Source of the DNA: Mariniblastus sp.
Lineage (GTDB): Bacteria; Planctomycetota; Planctomycetia; Pirellulales; Pirellulaceae
Direction: 5' to 3'
DNA: 64,000 nt
Assembly (NCBI GenBank): GCA_022447555.1
Contig: JAKVBF010000002.1
Coordinates: 1 to 64,000 of the forward strand
Both the position numbers and the translations under genes were made by a program. The notes under the pieces are model-generated. The model did not search any database and was not told the DNA's origin. It saw only the letters and a program-made list of their open reading frames with translations. Below, piece after piece: positions 8,669 through 18,993 of the stretch. Within the stretch, counting starts at the first letter, position 1. Each line of letters begins with the position of its first letter.

Positions 8669-11600
8669 TTAAATGGACAATGGGCGATTTTCGGAGAAGT
8701 ACTGAGATTCTGTTTGAGGAGATGTTTCGATCTCGAAACGATCATCCCTGATCCCCAACTTCATTTTAGATTCCAGAAATCCACAATACACAACGGGAAC
8801 AACAAACAGCGTGATCAACTCGACAAGCATTCCACCAAAAACCGGGATCGCCATGGCTCGAGCTACGTCCGCACCTCGGCCCGTGGCATAAAGTACTGGA
8901 AGCAGCGCGATGATGGTAGTCATCGTGGTCATCAAACAAGGACGAATTCGCTTCAACCCAGCCCGTACCACCGAATCTCTTATGTCTTGCACCGTATCGA
9001 CTCGACATTTCTTTAGCACCTGATCCAGATAGGTTGCAATGATGACTCCGTCGTCAATCGCGATACCAAACAAGGCGATAAAACCGACCCAAACCGCCGT
9101 GTTCAATTCAACACCACCAATAGCCAAAGCCAACATGCCACCGCCGAAGGCAACCGGAATTCCACTAAACACGATCAGCGTTAAAGGCAGTCGGCGAAAC
9201 TGGAGGTAAATAATAAAAATGTTCAACAACAGAACCAGCGGAATAATACCCGCCAATCGCCAATTTGCCTCGATTTGATTTTCAAACGAACCCACGGGTT
9301 CTAGCTCGAACTCACCTTCAGCAAACGTCAGCTGACCGTTTTTACGGGCCCGTGTCAGGGAGTTCATCACCTGCTCGACCGTTTCCAAAGAACCCAACTG
9401 ACCAGAGGGAGAAAAAGCCACGTGGGCAATCAATCGAGCGTCTTCGCTATTGATCACGGCCGGGCCCCATTCCATTTTGAGCGTAGCCAAACGTCCTAAG
9501 GGGACGACGTCACCCGTGTTGGTAACAACTGGCAGCTGAGTCAGTTCTTCCATGTCATCACGAACGTTTCGCTGGTACCGAACCTGAACAGGGTAACGCT
9601 GACGTCCTTCCACAGTCGTCGTCGCGATCTTGCCGCCCAAAGCGGCTTCAATCACTTCATTGACTTGGCGGACGCTCATTCCGTAACGAGCCGACTCTCG
9701 ACGTTCCACTTCAAATTCGATGTACGGCTTCCCTAAAACAATGTCCGGGCTCACCGTGCCCGAATTGATCGCTGGATGTTGCTTAAGAAAAGAAGCCACC
9801 TCGGTTGCCGCGGCAGATAATCCATCGAGCGTTTCTCCATAAATCCGAACCGCCATCGACGCCTTAATGCCACTTTGCAACATCACAACACGACCTTCGA
9901 TGGGCTGCAGTTCATCGGCCATCGTGATTCCGGGTAACGTCGCAACCGCATTGATTTCGTCCCAGATCGATTGCTCTGTCACTCCCTCACGCCATTGCTC
10001 GCGAGGCTTCAACATGACGTAGGTTTCAATCATTGCCGCCGGGGCGGGGTCCAGTGCAGAATCGACTCTTCCAATTTTCCCTAGCACATGTTCAACCTCG
10101 GGTATTTTGCAGATCATCGCGTCTTGAGTTTGAAGGGTTTCCATCGCTTGTGACAGACTGGCAGCCGGGTAAAGACTGGGCATATAAAACCAGCTTCCCT
10201 CATCCAGTGCGATCCAATCGTCCGTTTTTAATCCGAGCAGAACATGCTTCAGATCCACGTATCGCTGCCAGCGATTAAGATCTCCACCTGTCCATTTCAC
10301 CAGCTTCTCTATCGGCTGAAATACCACGGGAAACCCGTGCCAGGCCCCAAACCCCGTCCCCACAATCAACACGGGCAAGACCAAAAACAACAACTTGAAT
10401 CTCAGGAATAAACGCAAAGTCGGCTCATAAACAAAATGAACGGTGCGGGCAATCGGATTCCGTTCAATTGGACGAACTTGTTCTCGCAGAATTCGATAGA
10501 CCAAGGTAGCTGAAAGTAAGCCAACAACCCCCGTCAAGAATCCGGCAGGCAACGACAGTTGATCTGCCCATTGCATCATCCATGGCCACCACACCACGAT
10601 GCAGAGGGCGACCATCAAACCCCCAAATACAAGGGCCCCGACAATCGCCGACGTTCGCTGACCTCGCGGATTTTTCAGCAACAAACGAGCCAGAGGCGGA
10701 ACTAGTAAAACAGCCACTAGCAAACTTGCGACCAATGCGTACGTCTTACTCCACGCTAATGGAGCGAATAAGCGATGATCGCGACCCGTTAAAAAGAAGA
10801 CTGGCAAAAAGCTGATCACCGTTGTGCTGACCGCTGTCATCACCGCAGGCGCGACTTCGGTCGTCATATTCACTATGGTCGCCATTCGACCGGCATCACC
10901 GTCGGGGCGGCCTTGTCGTTCCCAATCGGCAACGCCTCGAAATATATTTTCGGAAATCACAATCCCCATATCCACCATCGTCCCGATGGCAATCGCGATG
11001 CCTGCTAATGACATAATATTGGCATCGACATGAAAAACATACATCGCGACAAATGCCATAAGCACGGCAATGGGCAAGGTCGTTGCCACCACCAAACTGG
11101 CTCGGAAGTGAAGAAGGAATAGTACAATCACTGCAATCGTGATTGCAATTTGTTGGGCCAAAGCCTGAGTTAGCGTCTGCATCGTTTCATTCACTAACTG
11201 GGTGCGGTCATAAATCCCGTGAATACGGATTCCTCCCAGTTCATTCTCCAGCAGCCCGATTTTCGCTTTCACCCGATCGATCACTTGGCGCGGGTTCTCC
11301 CCGTACCGCATGACTACCACACCTCCCACTGCCTCACTTCCATTCCAGTCCAGCGCACCGCGACGAAAGGAGGGTCCCGTCTGCACAACCGCGACATCCG
11401 CAACACTGATGGGAATTCCATCATTCGTCGCGACAACGGTTTGCTCGATTTGTTCAAGGGTCTCAGCGCGAGTTTTTCCGGCACCAATGAACCCGACACC
11501 GCGAACTAGAAACTCCATACCGCTCGATTCAATTGTCTTGGCGCCCACGTCAATATTTGAATCGCGAACGGAACGGATCACTTGGGCCAAAGTTAAATTG

Positions 11601-12193
11601 TGAATCCTGAGTTTGTTTGGATCGATATCAATTTGGTACTGGCGGACGTAACCGCCAATCGAGGCAACCTCTGCAACGCCCTCTACACTTTGCAGGGCGT
11701 ACTTCACCACGTAATCCTGCTTGCTCCGAACATCCGCCAAATCCATACCGGGCGGTGCCTCCAACACGTAATAATAGATCTGCCCGAGCGCGGTTGCATC
11801 CGGCGCTAGCAAGGGACTGGCCCCCGAAGGTAATTGATTTCCAATCGTTAACAATTGCTCGGCCACTCGCGAACGGGCCCAGTAAAAATCAATGTCATCC
11901 GCGAAGGTCACTTGAACGAAACTGAAACCGAACATGCTCTTCCCACGAACACTTTCAGCGCCTGAAACAGACTGTAAGGCGACAGACAAGGGGTAGGTGA
12001 CTTGATCCTCAATGTCTTTCGGACTTCGACCCGGCCACTCGGTCAGCACAATCACCTGGTTTTCGCCCACGTTGGGAATCGCATCAATCGGTACTTCGCG
12101 CAAAGCGTATACACCAAACGCAACTGCGAGCAGGGCGGCGAGAAACACGACCAATCGTTCACGAACACAAAAACTTACAAGACTGCGAATCAT
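8669..12193 (-). CDS. cusA: CusA/CzcA-type heavy-metal efflux RND pump
   Basis: 1174 residues, slightly longer than the usual 1040-1100. The HME-RND N-terminus is clear: [39 protein letters not shown]4 has [17 protein letters not shown], with the charged residues used for proton relay, and the second half has the mirrored [16 protein letters not shown]. Two large periplasmic loops include the porter region. This inner-membrane pump exports monovalent (Cu/Ag) or divalent metals by proton antiport; Cu/Ag is suggested by the partner's Met/Cys-rich modules but is not proven. The extra length is mostly hydrophobic plus a linker at about residues 505-690. Its ATG overlaps the TGA of the adaptor gene (ATGA), so the two are translationally coupled. 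No CusC/TolC gene is adjacent. Confidence 0.93.
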   Translation of the reverse strand: MIRSLVSFCVRERLVVFLAALLAVAFGVYALREVPIDAIPNVGENQVIVLTEWPGRSPKDIEDQVTYPLSVALQSVSGAESVRGKSMFGFSFVQVTFADDIDFYWARSRVAEQLLTIGNQLPSGASPLLAPDATALGQIYYYVLEAPPGMDLADVRSKQDYVVKYALQSVEGVAEVASIGGYVRQYQIDIDPNKLRIHNLTLAQVIRSVRDSNIDVGAKTIESSGMEFLVRGVGFIGAGKTRAETLEQIEQTVVATNDGIPISVADVAVVQTGPSFRRGALDWNGSEAVGGVVVMRYGENPRQVIDRVKAKIGLLENELGGIRIHGIYDRTQLVNETMQTLTQALAQQIAITIAVIVLFLLHFRASLVVATTLPIAVLMAFVAMYVFHVDANIMSLAGIAIAIGTMVDMGIVISENIFRGVADWERQGRPDGDAGRMATIVNMTTEVAPAVMTAVSTTVISFLPVFFLTGRDHRLFAPLAWSKTYALVASLLVAVLLVPPLARLLLKNPRGQRTSAIVGALVFGGLMVALCIVVWWPWMMQWADQLSLPAGFLTGVVGLLSATLVYRILREQVRPIERNPIARTVHFVYEPTLRLFLRFKLLFLVLPVLIVGTGFGAWHGFPVVFQPIEKLVKWTGGDLNRWQRYVDLKHVLLGLKTDDWIALDEGSWFYMPSLYPAASLSQAMETLQTQDAMICKIPEVEHVLGKIGRVDSALDPAPAAMIETYVMLKPREQWREGVTEQSIWDEINAVATLPGITMADELQPIEGRVVMLQSGIKASMAVRIYGETLDGLSAAATEVASFLKQHPAINSGTVSPDIVLGKPYIEFEVERRESARYGMSVRQVNEVIEAALGGKIATTTVEGRQRYPVQVRYQRNVRDDMEELTQLPVVTNTGDVVPLGRLATLKMEWGPAVINSEDARLIAHVAFSPSGQLGSLETVEQVMNSLTRARKNGQLTFAEGEFELEPVGSFENQIEANWRLAGIIPLVLLLNIFIIYLQFRRLPLTLIVFSGIPVAFGGGMLALAIGGVELNTAVWVGFIALFGIAIDDGVIIATYLDQVLKKCRVDTVQDIRDSVVRAGLKRIRPCLMTTMTTIIALLPVLYATGRGADVARAMAIPVFGGMLVELITLFVVPVVYCGFLESKMKLGIRDDRFEIETSPQTESQYFSENRPLSI

Positions 12194-14316
12194 TGGCCCA
12201 AAGTCTCCTTGGTGGGGGGCTTGCTTCGTGTCGGCAACTTGCCCATTTTCTCAAGGTATTTATCCGCGTTCTCGACAAGACTTTCTCGACATCCGCTACA
12301 ACAAACAAACACAGCAACTCCCTGCAAATCAACTTTGATCGGTGGTCCCATACTGCCGAGCCGCATTTCGGCGACCGGACAGTATTTTTGTTTCTCTGCC
12401 AATTGTCGATCGATAACGCTCAATGCTTGCAACGCTTTCTCAATGTCCTCTAACTCTTTAGCTGTCAGGGGCTCTTCGTGCTTTAAAGGATGCCCGTGTT
12501 TTAAAATTTCCAGATACCGATCAGGCTCCTCTAGCAGGCGGGTGCGACAACCTTCGCAACACATGAATACCGCCTTCCCCTGAACGATGACTTTGACGGG
12601 AGTTCCCATGGATCCCAAATCGAATCCGGTAACGGGACAAAGTCGTTGCGCGCGGGCTAGAGCTCTGTCGGTATCATCCAATTGAGCGAATGCCTGTTCG
12701 ATTTTGGCCGATTCTATTTCCCTAGCCGCCTGTTTCGATTCGTCTTTTCCCGCCGCACGATTGGGATCGATCAAGGAGGGTTTACCCGACATATTGAATG
12801 CGGCATCGACCATAAAGGCTGCGTTGGCGACCACCATTTCCCCTGATTTAATTCCCGAGACGATGGCCACTTGCTCACCAGCCACAGGCCCTATCTTGAC
12901 CTGTCGGAATTCAAAATGACCAGGACTGGTTTCCACGTAAGCGACACTTTCATCACCGGACACAAGAACCGATTCACGGGGAACAACCACTGCCATCTGA
13001 TTTCCAGGGGGGTCTTCAACAAACCCAAGAGACGACGCGTCTAAAAGTTCTTCACCGCACACGGGGCATATCCCTGGTTCATCGCGAATAATATAGGGGT
13101 GCCGTGGACTGATCCATTTTCCTGCCAATTGCGGATCATATAATTCATTTAACTGCCCTCCACTGGAATCCACCGGTACCTCGCTTCTGATTTCTGCATA
13201 ATCTCCAACCCGGATCAAACCGGCCTCGTTGGGTATCACCACCCGAACCGGAATCGTCTGTGTTTGGGGATTGATTTCCGAATCGATAAATGCAATTCGA
13301 CCCGTAAATTCTTTGCCCATTTGGGATTGCAGTACAACGTCCACCTGCTGCCCAAAACGTACCAGACTGGCATCTTCTGGAAACAGTTGAACGACCAACC
13401 AAACCCGGGACAAATCGACAACCTGAAGGATCGGAGTGCCCGTCTTTAGGTACTCTCCCTCATCCACCATTTTTTTGACGACGGTACCTGAAACAGGCGA
13501 AGTAATTTGAATACGACTATCGGCTTTACCCGACGTTTCGAGCGACTGCAACTGAGACTCGGGCAAACCAAATTCGAGCAATCTTTGCCGCGCGCTTTCG
13601 TACATACGACGGTTGGCATCCACAATTCGCTGACGATCAGAAGGTTCTTCCGATAACGCTTTCCTGGCCTGCAGCAGCTCTACCTGAGCAGAGTACAGAT
13701 CCGGCGAGTAAATCATGGCCAACGCCTGGCCACGGTCCACATGGGCCCCTGTGAAATCAACGAATAATCGCTCTAAACGCCCGTTAACGTAGGCCGCAAT
13801 TGTCGATTCACTGGTTTCGTCATACGCAATCTTACCAAAGGCTTTGATGGTTTTTTTTATTGGTTTTGAGGTAGCCATCACCGTTTGGATATTGGATAAA
13901 CGCCTCGCCGCGGGCGCGATCGTCAATCCGTACAAATCTTTGGGATCTCCCGACACAATTCTCGCTTTCAATTCCATCGCGCAAACCGGACACCTTCCTG
14001 GCTCCTTGACCGGAGAAACACAGAGCATGGGACAGACATATTCAATGTCACTTTGAGTCACCCCACCCGGTTCGCCCTGACTGTCAGCAGACAGGAAATA
14101 CCCGTTTTTCTGCGCCACCGAGAAACCAACGGCGAGCAAGACAATGGCTCCAACGGCAATTACCGGCTGGAGCACCATTTGTGTTCCATGGGCAATTTTC
14201 TGCCAACGTTGAACTGAAGGGGTAATCTCCGCAGCCACCTTGTTCGCTTTCTTTGGCGACGGGGACTCGACTGACAATTCCTGACTGGTTTTTTGCGGAA
14301 TTTTGTTATGACTCAT
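12190..14316 (-). CDS. cusB: CusB-like periplasmic adaptor with extra metal-binding modules
   Basis: From ATG 14316 (708 residues); a TTG at 14352 would add 12 residues. After a cytoplasmic tail and one TM helix (near VLQPVIAVGAIVLLAVGF) comes a heavy-metal-binding module YVCPMLCVSPVKEPGRCPVC. The membrane-fusion body follows (lipoyl/hairpin and beta-barrel: GRLERLFVDFTGAHVDRGQ, ITSPVSGTVVKKMVDEGEYL). A second module, YIIRDEPGICPVCGEEL, is inserted late. Two tandem C-terminal domains share CPVTGFDLGSMGTPVKV...FMCCEGC and CPVAEMRLGSMGPPIKV...FVCCSGC and look like TRASH/YHS-type metal sites. It links the pump to an outer-membrane channel and probably hands metal to it. Coupled to cusA by a 4-base overlap. 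Confidence 0.92.
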   Translation of the reverse strand: MSHNKIPQKTSQELSVESPSPKKANKVAAEITPSVQRWQKIAHGTQMVLQPVIAVGAIVLLAVGFSVAQKNGYFLSADSQGEPGGVTQSDIEYVCPMLCVSPVKEPGRCPVCAMELKARIVSGDPKDLYGLTIAPAARRLSNIQTVMATSKPIKKTIKAFGKIAYDETSESTIAAYVNGRLERLFVDFTGAHVDRGQALAMIYSPDLYSAQVELLQARKALSEEPSDRQRIVDANRRMYESARQRLLEFGLPESQLQSLETSGKADSRIQITSPVSGTVVKKMVDEGEYLKTGTPILQVVDLSRVWLVVQLFPEDASLVRFGQQVDVVLQSQMGKEFTGRIAFIDSEINPQTQTIPVRVVIPNEAGLIRVGDYAEIRSEVPVDSSGGQLNELYDPQLAGKWISPRHPYIIRDEPGICPVCGEELLDASSLGFVEDPPGNQMAVVVPRESVLVSGDESVAYVETSPGHFEFRQVKIGPVAGEQVAIVSGIKSGEMVVANAAFMVDAAFNMSGKPSLIDPNRAAGKDESKQAAREIESAKIEQAFAQLDDTDRALARAQRLCPVTGFDLGSMGTPVKVIVQGKAVFMCCEGCRTRLLEEPDRYLEILKHGHPLKHEEPLTAKELEDIEKALQALSVIDRQLAEKQKYCPVAEMRLGSMGPPIKVDLQGVAVFVCCSGCRESLVENADKYLEKMGKLPTRSKPPTKETLGQ

Positions 14317-14490
14317 GACAGATTCTCTGTGACGTTGTCGGAGTGAAATCAAACGGGGGATCCATTTCGAATGCGTTCAGTGGCATCATTCAAAACAGAC
14401 AGAAACGCTTACCTAAATTGATTACATCTTCTGGATTGAGCAAGGCAGAGGCGCAAGCCTATCGGCGCGCACGAACCTTGCCAAAAAACG

Positions 14491-14943
14491 TCAACAGGTA
14501 AAACGAGATAGAAGGGCGCATGTCTGCTGCGCCGTTTTATAAAAAGAGTCATCCGACACAAAACGATACTTATTAGAATCGATTTGATCTGATCGAGTCC
14601 ACCAAAATGTCAAGGAACAGCAAGCCAGAGACAAGTCTCCGATGCTTTGGCCATAGATTGGAATAGCCGGAACAGTGGGTACCCAAGGCGAAGACACAGC
14701 ACAGTGGCAGTCGCTACAACAGCACTCATTCGACGTTTCACGGCAGCAACACTCTTGGGAACTTCCCGCCGGAACATCCAATCGCTGAAAACAGCTGAAA
14801 CCCAATGATGATTCAAGCTTCACTGTCCGATCTTGTTCATACCCCAATCCACCTGCAACCCAAGACTGTGCGCAGATCGACAACAAAGCAAGTCCTGCAA
14901 TGAGGGGAGCGAACCGATTGTGATAGGGGGATGATTTTAACAT
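14491..14943 (-). CDS. small exported cysteine-rich protein of the metal-efflux unit
   Basis: 150 residues beginning MLKSSPYHNRFAPLIAGLAL, a plausible signal peptide (hydrophobic core LIAGLALLSICAQSWVAGG). The middle holds a dense cluster ECCCRETSNECCCSDCHC, which looks built to bind a soft metal such as Cu(I), Ag or Cd. More cysteines follow (LACC, QTCALL). It lies 174 bases upstream of the adaptor gene in the same direction and is probably co-transcribed, so a periplasmic metal chaperone or sensor role is likely but inferred. I know no named family for it. Confidence 0.7.
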   Translation of the reverse strand: MLKSSPYHNRFAPLIAGLALLSICAQSWVAGGLGYEQDRTVKLESSLGFSCFQRLDVPAGSSQECCCRETSNECCCSDCHCAVSSPWVPTVPAIPIYGQSIGDLSLACCSLTFWWTRSDQIDSNKYRFVSDDSFYKTAQQTCALLSRFTC

Positions 14944-15262
14944 TGAAAGCGAGTTGGGATTCCAAACCTGTTTTCATAAACCTGCTGCTCTGAATTCTAT
15001 ACAGTCTCAACGTCGCAGCGGAAGACTACCCAGATTATACCGTAGCCCAACAGCCGCCAAGTTTGCAGAACGTGAAAAACAACTATTTCAACCTCGTTTT
15101 CAACTATTTTGGTATGGAACAACCGGGATTTAACCATTGAATCGGAAAACTCACGCCAGGTGACAAGGAACCTGACAATCTCACCATCCACCCTACCAGC
15201 ACCTCACTGAGGTGACCCAACAAAAATCGCAAGTCAAAACCACGATAAGAAAATATAATCTG
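14944..15262. other. upstream region of the metal-efflux unit
   Basis: On the minus strand, near 14995-15010, TTGAGACTGTATAGAAT could hold a promoter element for the Cys-rich/cusBA unit. A 7+1+7 palindrome CACCTCA-C-TGAGGTG lies near 15206-15220 just past the oxidoreductase gene, but has no U-run. A 64-codon minus-strand frame (14997-15191) has no recognisable feature. Confidence 0.35.
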
Positions 15263-16285
15263 CTAGGGCTTGAGCAGCACTTTTCCAATGTTCTGGCGAT
15301 CTTGAATGTAGTGATGCGCTGAGCCCACCTCTGCAAAAGAAAACGTCTTAGCGATAACCGGCTGAACCACGCCTTGTGAATAAAGTTTCAACAATTCATC
15401 CAGCCAACATTGCACCCGTTCCATTTCGTTCCAAAGACGCCCCAGATTTACGCCGAAAACACCACGATTGTGATTGATCAACGAAACAGGATTGAACTGC
15501 AACCAAGGCATCGAAGCCGCCATCTTTAGATAGGACCAGCGGTTTTTCGTTTTATGTGTCGCCGCTGAAGAAACACCGAACATTCCCAAACGCCCGGTCG
15601 CGGCGAGGCAGCGGTAACTTTTTTTGTAGGACGATCCGCCAACAGCATCCAAGACCAGCTCAACACCCTTGCCATTTGTGATCTGCTGGACACGTTGCTC
15701 AAAATCTTCCTGCCGATAATCAATACAGTGGGTCACGCCGAGTTGCATTAAAAAAGCATGCTTTCTCTGGGAGGCCGTTCCAATGACCTGAGCGCCCAAG
15801 TGAAGCGCTAGCTGGGTGGCCGCGATCCCGACGCCTCCACCGGCTGAATGCACCAAAAGCGTATCCCCCGACCGCAGCCCCCCCATGACTCGGACTAACT
15901 GAAACGCGGTCAGATAATTCACGGGAATGGCAGCTCCCACCTCGGCGCTCATCCCTCCGGGACGTTGCATGATTTGCCCTGCCGGAACACAAACAGTATC
16001 GCTGTACCCACCAAAACGGGTCAGGGCCAGGACGTCTGCATCAAGCAACGCCTCCGAAACATCCGGTCCCACCTGATCCACTCGTCCTGCGACTTCGTAA
16101 CCCACAACTACCGGCATCGGAGGTAAATCCTGATAGACGCCGAGGCGACCCATGATATCGGCAAAATTAATCCCGGCAGCCTCGACCCGTATCCGAACTT
16201 CCCCAGCGGCCGGTTCGGGATCCGCTACCTCGCGAATTTCAAATACTTCAGGCGGTCCGGGCTTGGGAATCCATATCTGTTGCAT
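15263..16285 (-). CDS. zinc-independent quinone oxidoreductase (MDR family)
   Basis: 340 residues from ATG 16285, with a GGTGA SD-like element. A longer frame to 16441 would add a spurious hydrophobic leader. The GroES-like N-terminal domain has VRIRVEAAGINFADIMGRLG and VVGYEVAGRVDQVG. The Rossmann domain has LLVHSAGGGVGIAATQLA, the AxGGVG NADPH motif, and IDYRQEDFEQRV. Catalytic zinc ligands are absent, as in quinone oxidoreductase/VAT-1 types. The LVHSAGGGVG and C-terminal GKVLLKP fit the VAT1-like branch, which reduces quinones or enones with NADPH. It is cytoplasmic. It lies downstream of the outer-membrane protein gene with 121 bases between. Confidence 0.9.
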   Translation of the reverse strand: MQQIWIPKPGPPEVFEIREVADPEPAAGEVRIRVEAAGINFADIMGRLGVYQDLPPMPVVVGYEVAGRVDQVGPDVSEALLDADVLALTRFGGYSDTVCVPAGQIMQRPGGMSAEVGAAIPVNYLTAFQLVRVMGGLRSGDTLLVHSAGGGVGIAATQLALHLGAQVIGTASQRKHAFLMQLGVTHCIDYRQEDFEQRVQQITNGKGVELVLDAVGGSSYKKSYRCLAATGRLGMFGVSSAATHKTKNRWSYLKMAASMPWLQFNPVSLINHNRGVFGVNLGRLWNEMERVQCWLDELLKLYSQGVVQPVIAKTFSFAEVGSAHHYIQDRQNIGKVLLKP

Positions 16286-16406
16286 CACTTTTTCACCAAT
16301 TTTCAAGATGATCGTCAGAGCTTTCGCTCCAGTTGAGAGCATTATCCAGCACAACCACAGAACCACAAGCCAAAACGCCCAATCAATGGGGTGAATGCAG
16401 CATCGG

Positions 16407-17435
16407 TTAAAAGCGAGCCCCGGTGCGGATAAGTAATGCATTACCTAACGAGATATCCGGCAGATCCGTCTTGAAATTGATTTCTCTTCCCAATGCCAAT
16501 CCGATCTCAAACTGGAATGTCTGTCCAACGGGTCGAAACACCCCCGCTTCTTGGATCGGAGTCACCTCCCAACCGGCAACGACCCGCCATTCTCGATAGT
16601 TAAGCTGGTCCGACGTTTGATCGGAGCGCTCAAATGCCCAATTACCACCGTTGATTCCGCCTCCAATGTAACCCCACAACTGCCTTTGTTGCCGCTGTTC
16701 GAGACACCAAGAAATCCTCGGTTCGGGCATCATCAAATTGATCTTTAAACGATCAGACGGTTGAAAAATCAAACCGGCGGCCGGCAATACGGGGATGTCA
16801 CTGCGGCCAGTCGCCAACGCGCCAACGGCAAAACTCCAACGATCGTTTGGGCGGTAAATTCCAAATCCACCGCCTCGTAATTGCCAAGCATCACGACTGT
16901 TATTTTTGAGGTCTGAAGCATAAGCCATCGTGATCATAAAGCGAGTGAGCCATCTTGGATTGATCCGCCTCATCCACGTTAGACCCAACGAGGCTTCGTG
17001 GAAGTTTTGAGGCAGATCTAGTGACTCTGTGGATCTCATTTGAGTAAATGAATAACCCGAGTTGATTAACGGTGGCGGGGGCCCAAAAAAAGGATAAGTA
17101 GGGGATTTCATAGAAACATCGCAGGAATACAAACCCAATCCACTGGACTCAGGCTCCCACTCAAACGCCAGTCCGAATCTCGGTCTAAGCAGACTCTGGT
17201 AATCGAATTTGGTCTTCTCGATCGCCATCTCTCCCGGGATCGAGAGTTCGGAGCGGGACCTGCCAAAAAGACGAGGCTCGCGCCTATCGGACGAGTGAGC
17301 CAAACGCGACACGGGAGCAGGGCGCCTGGCCATCCGGGGACGTTCAGCCGACCGATCTATCTCGTCTTGCAAACTGGCCTCTGCGGTCAACCCAGCGAAA
17401 CAGCATAATAGAGCCACGATCGATCGAAATAGCAT
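16407..17435 (-). CDS. DUF6268-like outer-membrane beta-barrel protein
   Basis: 342 residues from ATG 17435, which gives the signal peptide MLFRSIVALLCCFAGLTAEA. The longer frame to 17468 only adds 11 residues. The mature part is rich in alternating aromatic strands (LRPRFGLAFEWEP, RFMITMAYASDL, WSFAVGALATG, LWGYIGGGINGGNWAFE) and ends in RF with terminal Phe. This is the layout of DUF6268 and related planctomycete outer-membrane barrels. The IDLxxPxxRI-like element is seen as LKINLMMPEPRISW. Function unknown, presumably an outer-membrane structural or transport protein. Confidence 0.78.
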   Translation of the reverse strand: MLFRSIVALLCCFAGLTAEASLQDEIDRSAERPRMARRPAPVSRLAHSSDRREPRLFGRSRSELSIPGEMAIEKTKFDYQSLLRPRFGLAFEWEPESSGLGLYSCDVSMKSPTYPFFGPPPPLINSGYSFTQMRSTESLDLPQNFHEASLGLTWMRRINPRWLTRFMITMAYASDLKNNSRDAWQLRGGGFGIYRPNDRWSFAVGALATGRSDIPVLPAAGLIFQPSDRLKINLMMPEPRISWCLEQRQQRQLWGYIGGGINGGNWAFERSDQTSDQLNYREWRVVAGWEVTPIQEAGVFRPVGQTFQFEIGLALGREINFKTDLPDISLGNALLIRTGARF

Positions 17436-17582
17436 GCAACGTCCTTGACGCCATAGGAGTAAAGCCACGTTACTTCATTCGTAACAAATGCTTCGTACCA
17501 AACATTTACTTTTAAAGATAACGCAAAAAAGATAGAAGTATGTCGAAGGTAAAATCTGACACGCTTGATGGCAGCTAGCACC

Positions 17583-17604
17583 GAAAACGCTCGCCGAGGC
17601 TGAG
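17583..17604 (-). terminator. probable terminator of the phosphatase pair
   Basis: Five bases after the metallophosphoesterase stop, the minus strand has CTC-A-GCC-TC-GGC-GAG followed by CGTTTT. The stem is short with one bulge and the U-run has only four bases, so termination may be partial. Confidence 0.45.
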
Positions 17605-17608
17605 GATT

Positions 17609-18919
17609 TCACTTCCCCAATTCTAGCTTCTCACGTTTTCCATCAATCGAGACTCGCCAGAGTTCTCCCTTCTCTTGCAGCAGCCCCTGACATTTTTCAG
17701 CGTCTCGCCATTTTACATCAATCCCAATAACCGCACCGGTTTTGTCCAACGGTCCAACGTTGTCCACAACCGTATGCCCGATCACGACGTGCTCTGCTCC
17801 ATGTCGTTCGAGAATATTTCGGATCTCCTCTTCCGTTGCCTTTCCGCCCCATGACGAACCGTATTGATCAAAATAGCCTCGGTACCAGAAGGGCCCATGT
17901 TGGTGGCGAACCGGATTGGTAGCGGGTGTTGACCCGGTCGGCCGGGCCGGCGCTAAGCCTTCTCGTATCCTTCGGTTAAGAGTGTCGGCTGTTAACTGCG
18001 CCTGATCCAAAATCGGGGAATAGCCACCGTGGACAAAAAATAAGTTGCCCACTGTCTCAACGCCGTTTTTTGAGCGCCACCAGCGACCGATCTCGGTATC
18101 CTCAGCGAATAAACGATCATAGTCCAACTTCATACGAGAAGTCACAAAGTGATACTTGGGATTGATGTACCGAAGATCTCCCCCCATCACCATCGCTTCA
18201 TGGTTCCCTAAGATGTAATGAACGTCGCCTCCTACCTTCCGTGCCTGCCGCTCGAGCCGATGAAACAACCACATGACTTCGGTCACCTGAGATCCACGAT
18301 CCACTAAATCACCTACCAATACGAGATGGCCTTCACCCCAAATCCAATCTTGTTTGGAATCAATGATTTGACTCGCTTGTAGAAATCGAACGGCATTTTC
18401 ATAATTCCCCTCCAAGTCGCTGATCGCCATCAGTTTGGAAGGCCGGGACCAAACCGACTTGGGGGACTCTGGTGGTGTCGGATCAAGTAGGATCGACTGC
18501 TGAAATCCTGGGAAATCATCAATCTCGCGAGGACCCGCGATATTGGTGTAGGTTTTTCGGACAACCTGCCCGGCGTTCATCATCAAGACTTCAGCCGTTG
18601 AAGGGCCTCTCCAAATCACGTAGGGACCGTCGTTAACCTCCGCTGCTTTGATCGCCAAGGGTTGTACGGTGGTCGCGACTAACATTCCATCACGAACAAC
18701 AAACTCCACAACCGCCAAGTCCCCCGGCTGCGGTTGCTTATTGGCGTTTAAGGCCGTCGAGGGCAGGGTGGTGAATTCCTGCCCACCGATAACCCAAGGC
18801 TCACCCGCTTGAGTTGGAATCGACTGAATCTCCTCAATCATGGCTTGGGGGGCTTCTTGTCCCACCAGCATGCCCCAAGACATCAATAACGCTACCACGC
18901 TCAACCATCGATACATCAT
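17609..18919 (-). CDS. exported Shewanella-like-type metallophosphatase
   Basis: 436 residues from the tandem ATGs at 18919/18916; the longer frame to 18997 overlaps the previous gene. A signal peptide (MMYRWLSVVALLMSWGMLVG) is followed by a ~140-residue domain of unknown role. The calcineurin-like phosphoesterase core then has SDLEGNYEN, VGDLVDRG, ILGNHEAM, FFVHGGYSP and VIGHTVVD. These supply the usual Asp/His/Asn ligands of a two-metal centre. The first motif has Glu-Gly-Asn where most relatives have xHGN, which is typical of Shewanella-like phosphatases. The product is probably periplasmic and removes phosphate from phosphoprotein or small substrates. Downstream partner of the histidine phosphatase gene (75 bases apart). 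Confidence 0.88.
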   Translation of the reverse strand: MMYRWLSVVALLMSWGMLVGQEAPQAMIEEIQSIPTQAGEPWVIGGQEFTTLPSTALNANKQPQPGDLAVVEFVVRDGMLVATTVQPLAIKAAEVNDGPYVIWRGPSTAEVLMMNAGQVVRKTYTNIAGPREIDDFPGFQQSILLDPTPPESPKSVWSRPSKLMAISDLEGNYENAVRFLQASQIIDSKQDWIWGEGHLVLVGDLVDRGSQVTEVMWLFHRLERQARKVGGDVHYILGNHEAMVMGGDLRYINPKYHFVTSRMKLDYDRLFAEDTEIGRWWRSKNGVETVGNLFFVHGGYSPILDQAQLTADTLNRRIREGLAPARPTGSTPATNPVRHQHGPFWYRGYFDQYGSSWGGKATEEEIRNILERHGAEHVVIGHTVVDNVGPLDKTGAVIGIDVKWRDAEKCQGLLQEKGELWRVSIDGKREKLELGK

Positions 18920-18993
18920 TTTAGTCACACCCTTTTCATTGGATTTTTTAAGACCTAAACCCTTCTTCCACCGGCATTGTTCTAACACATCGT

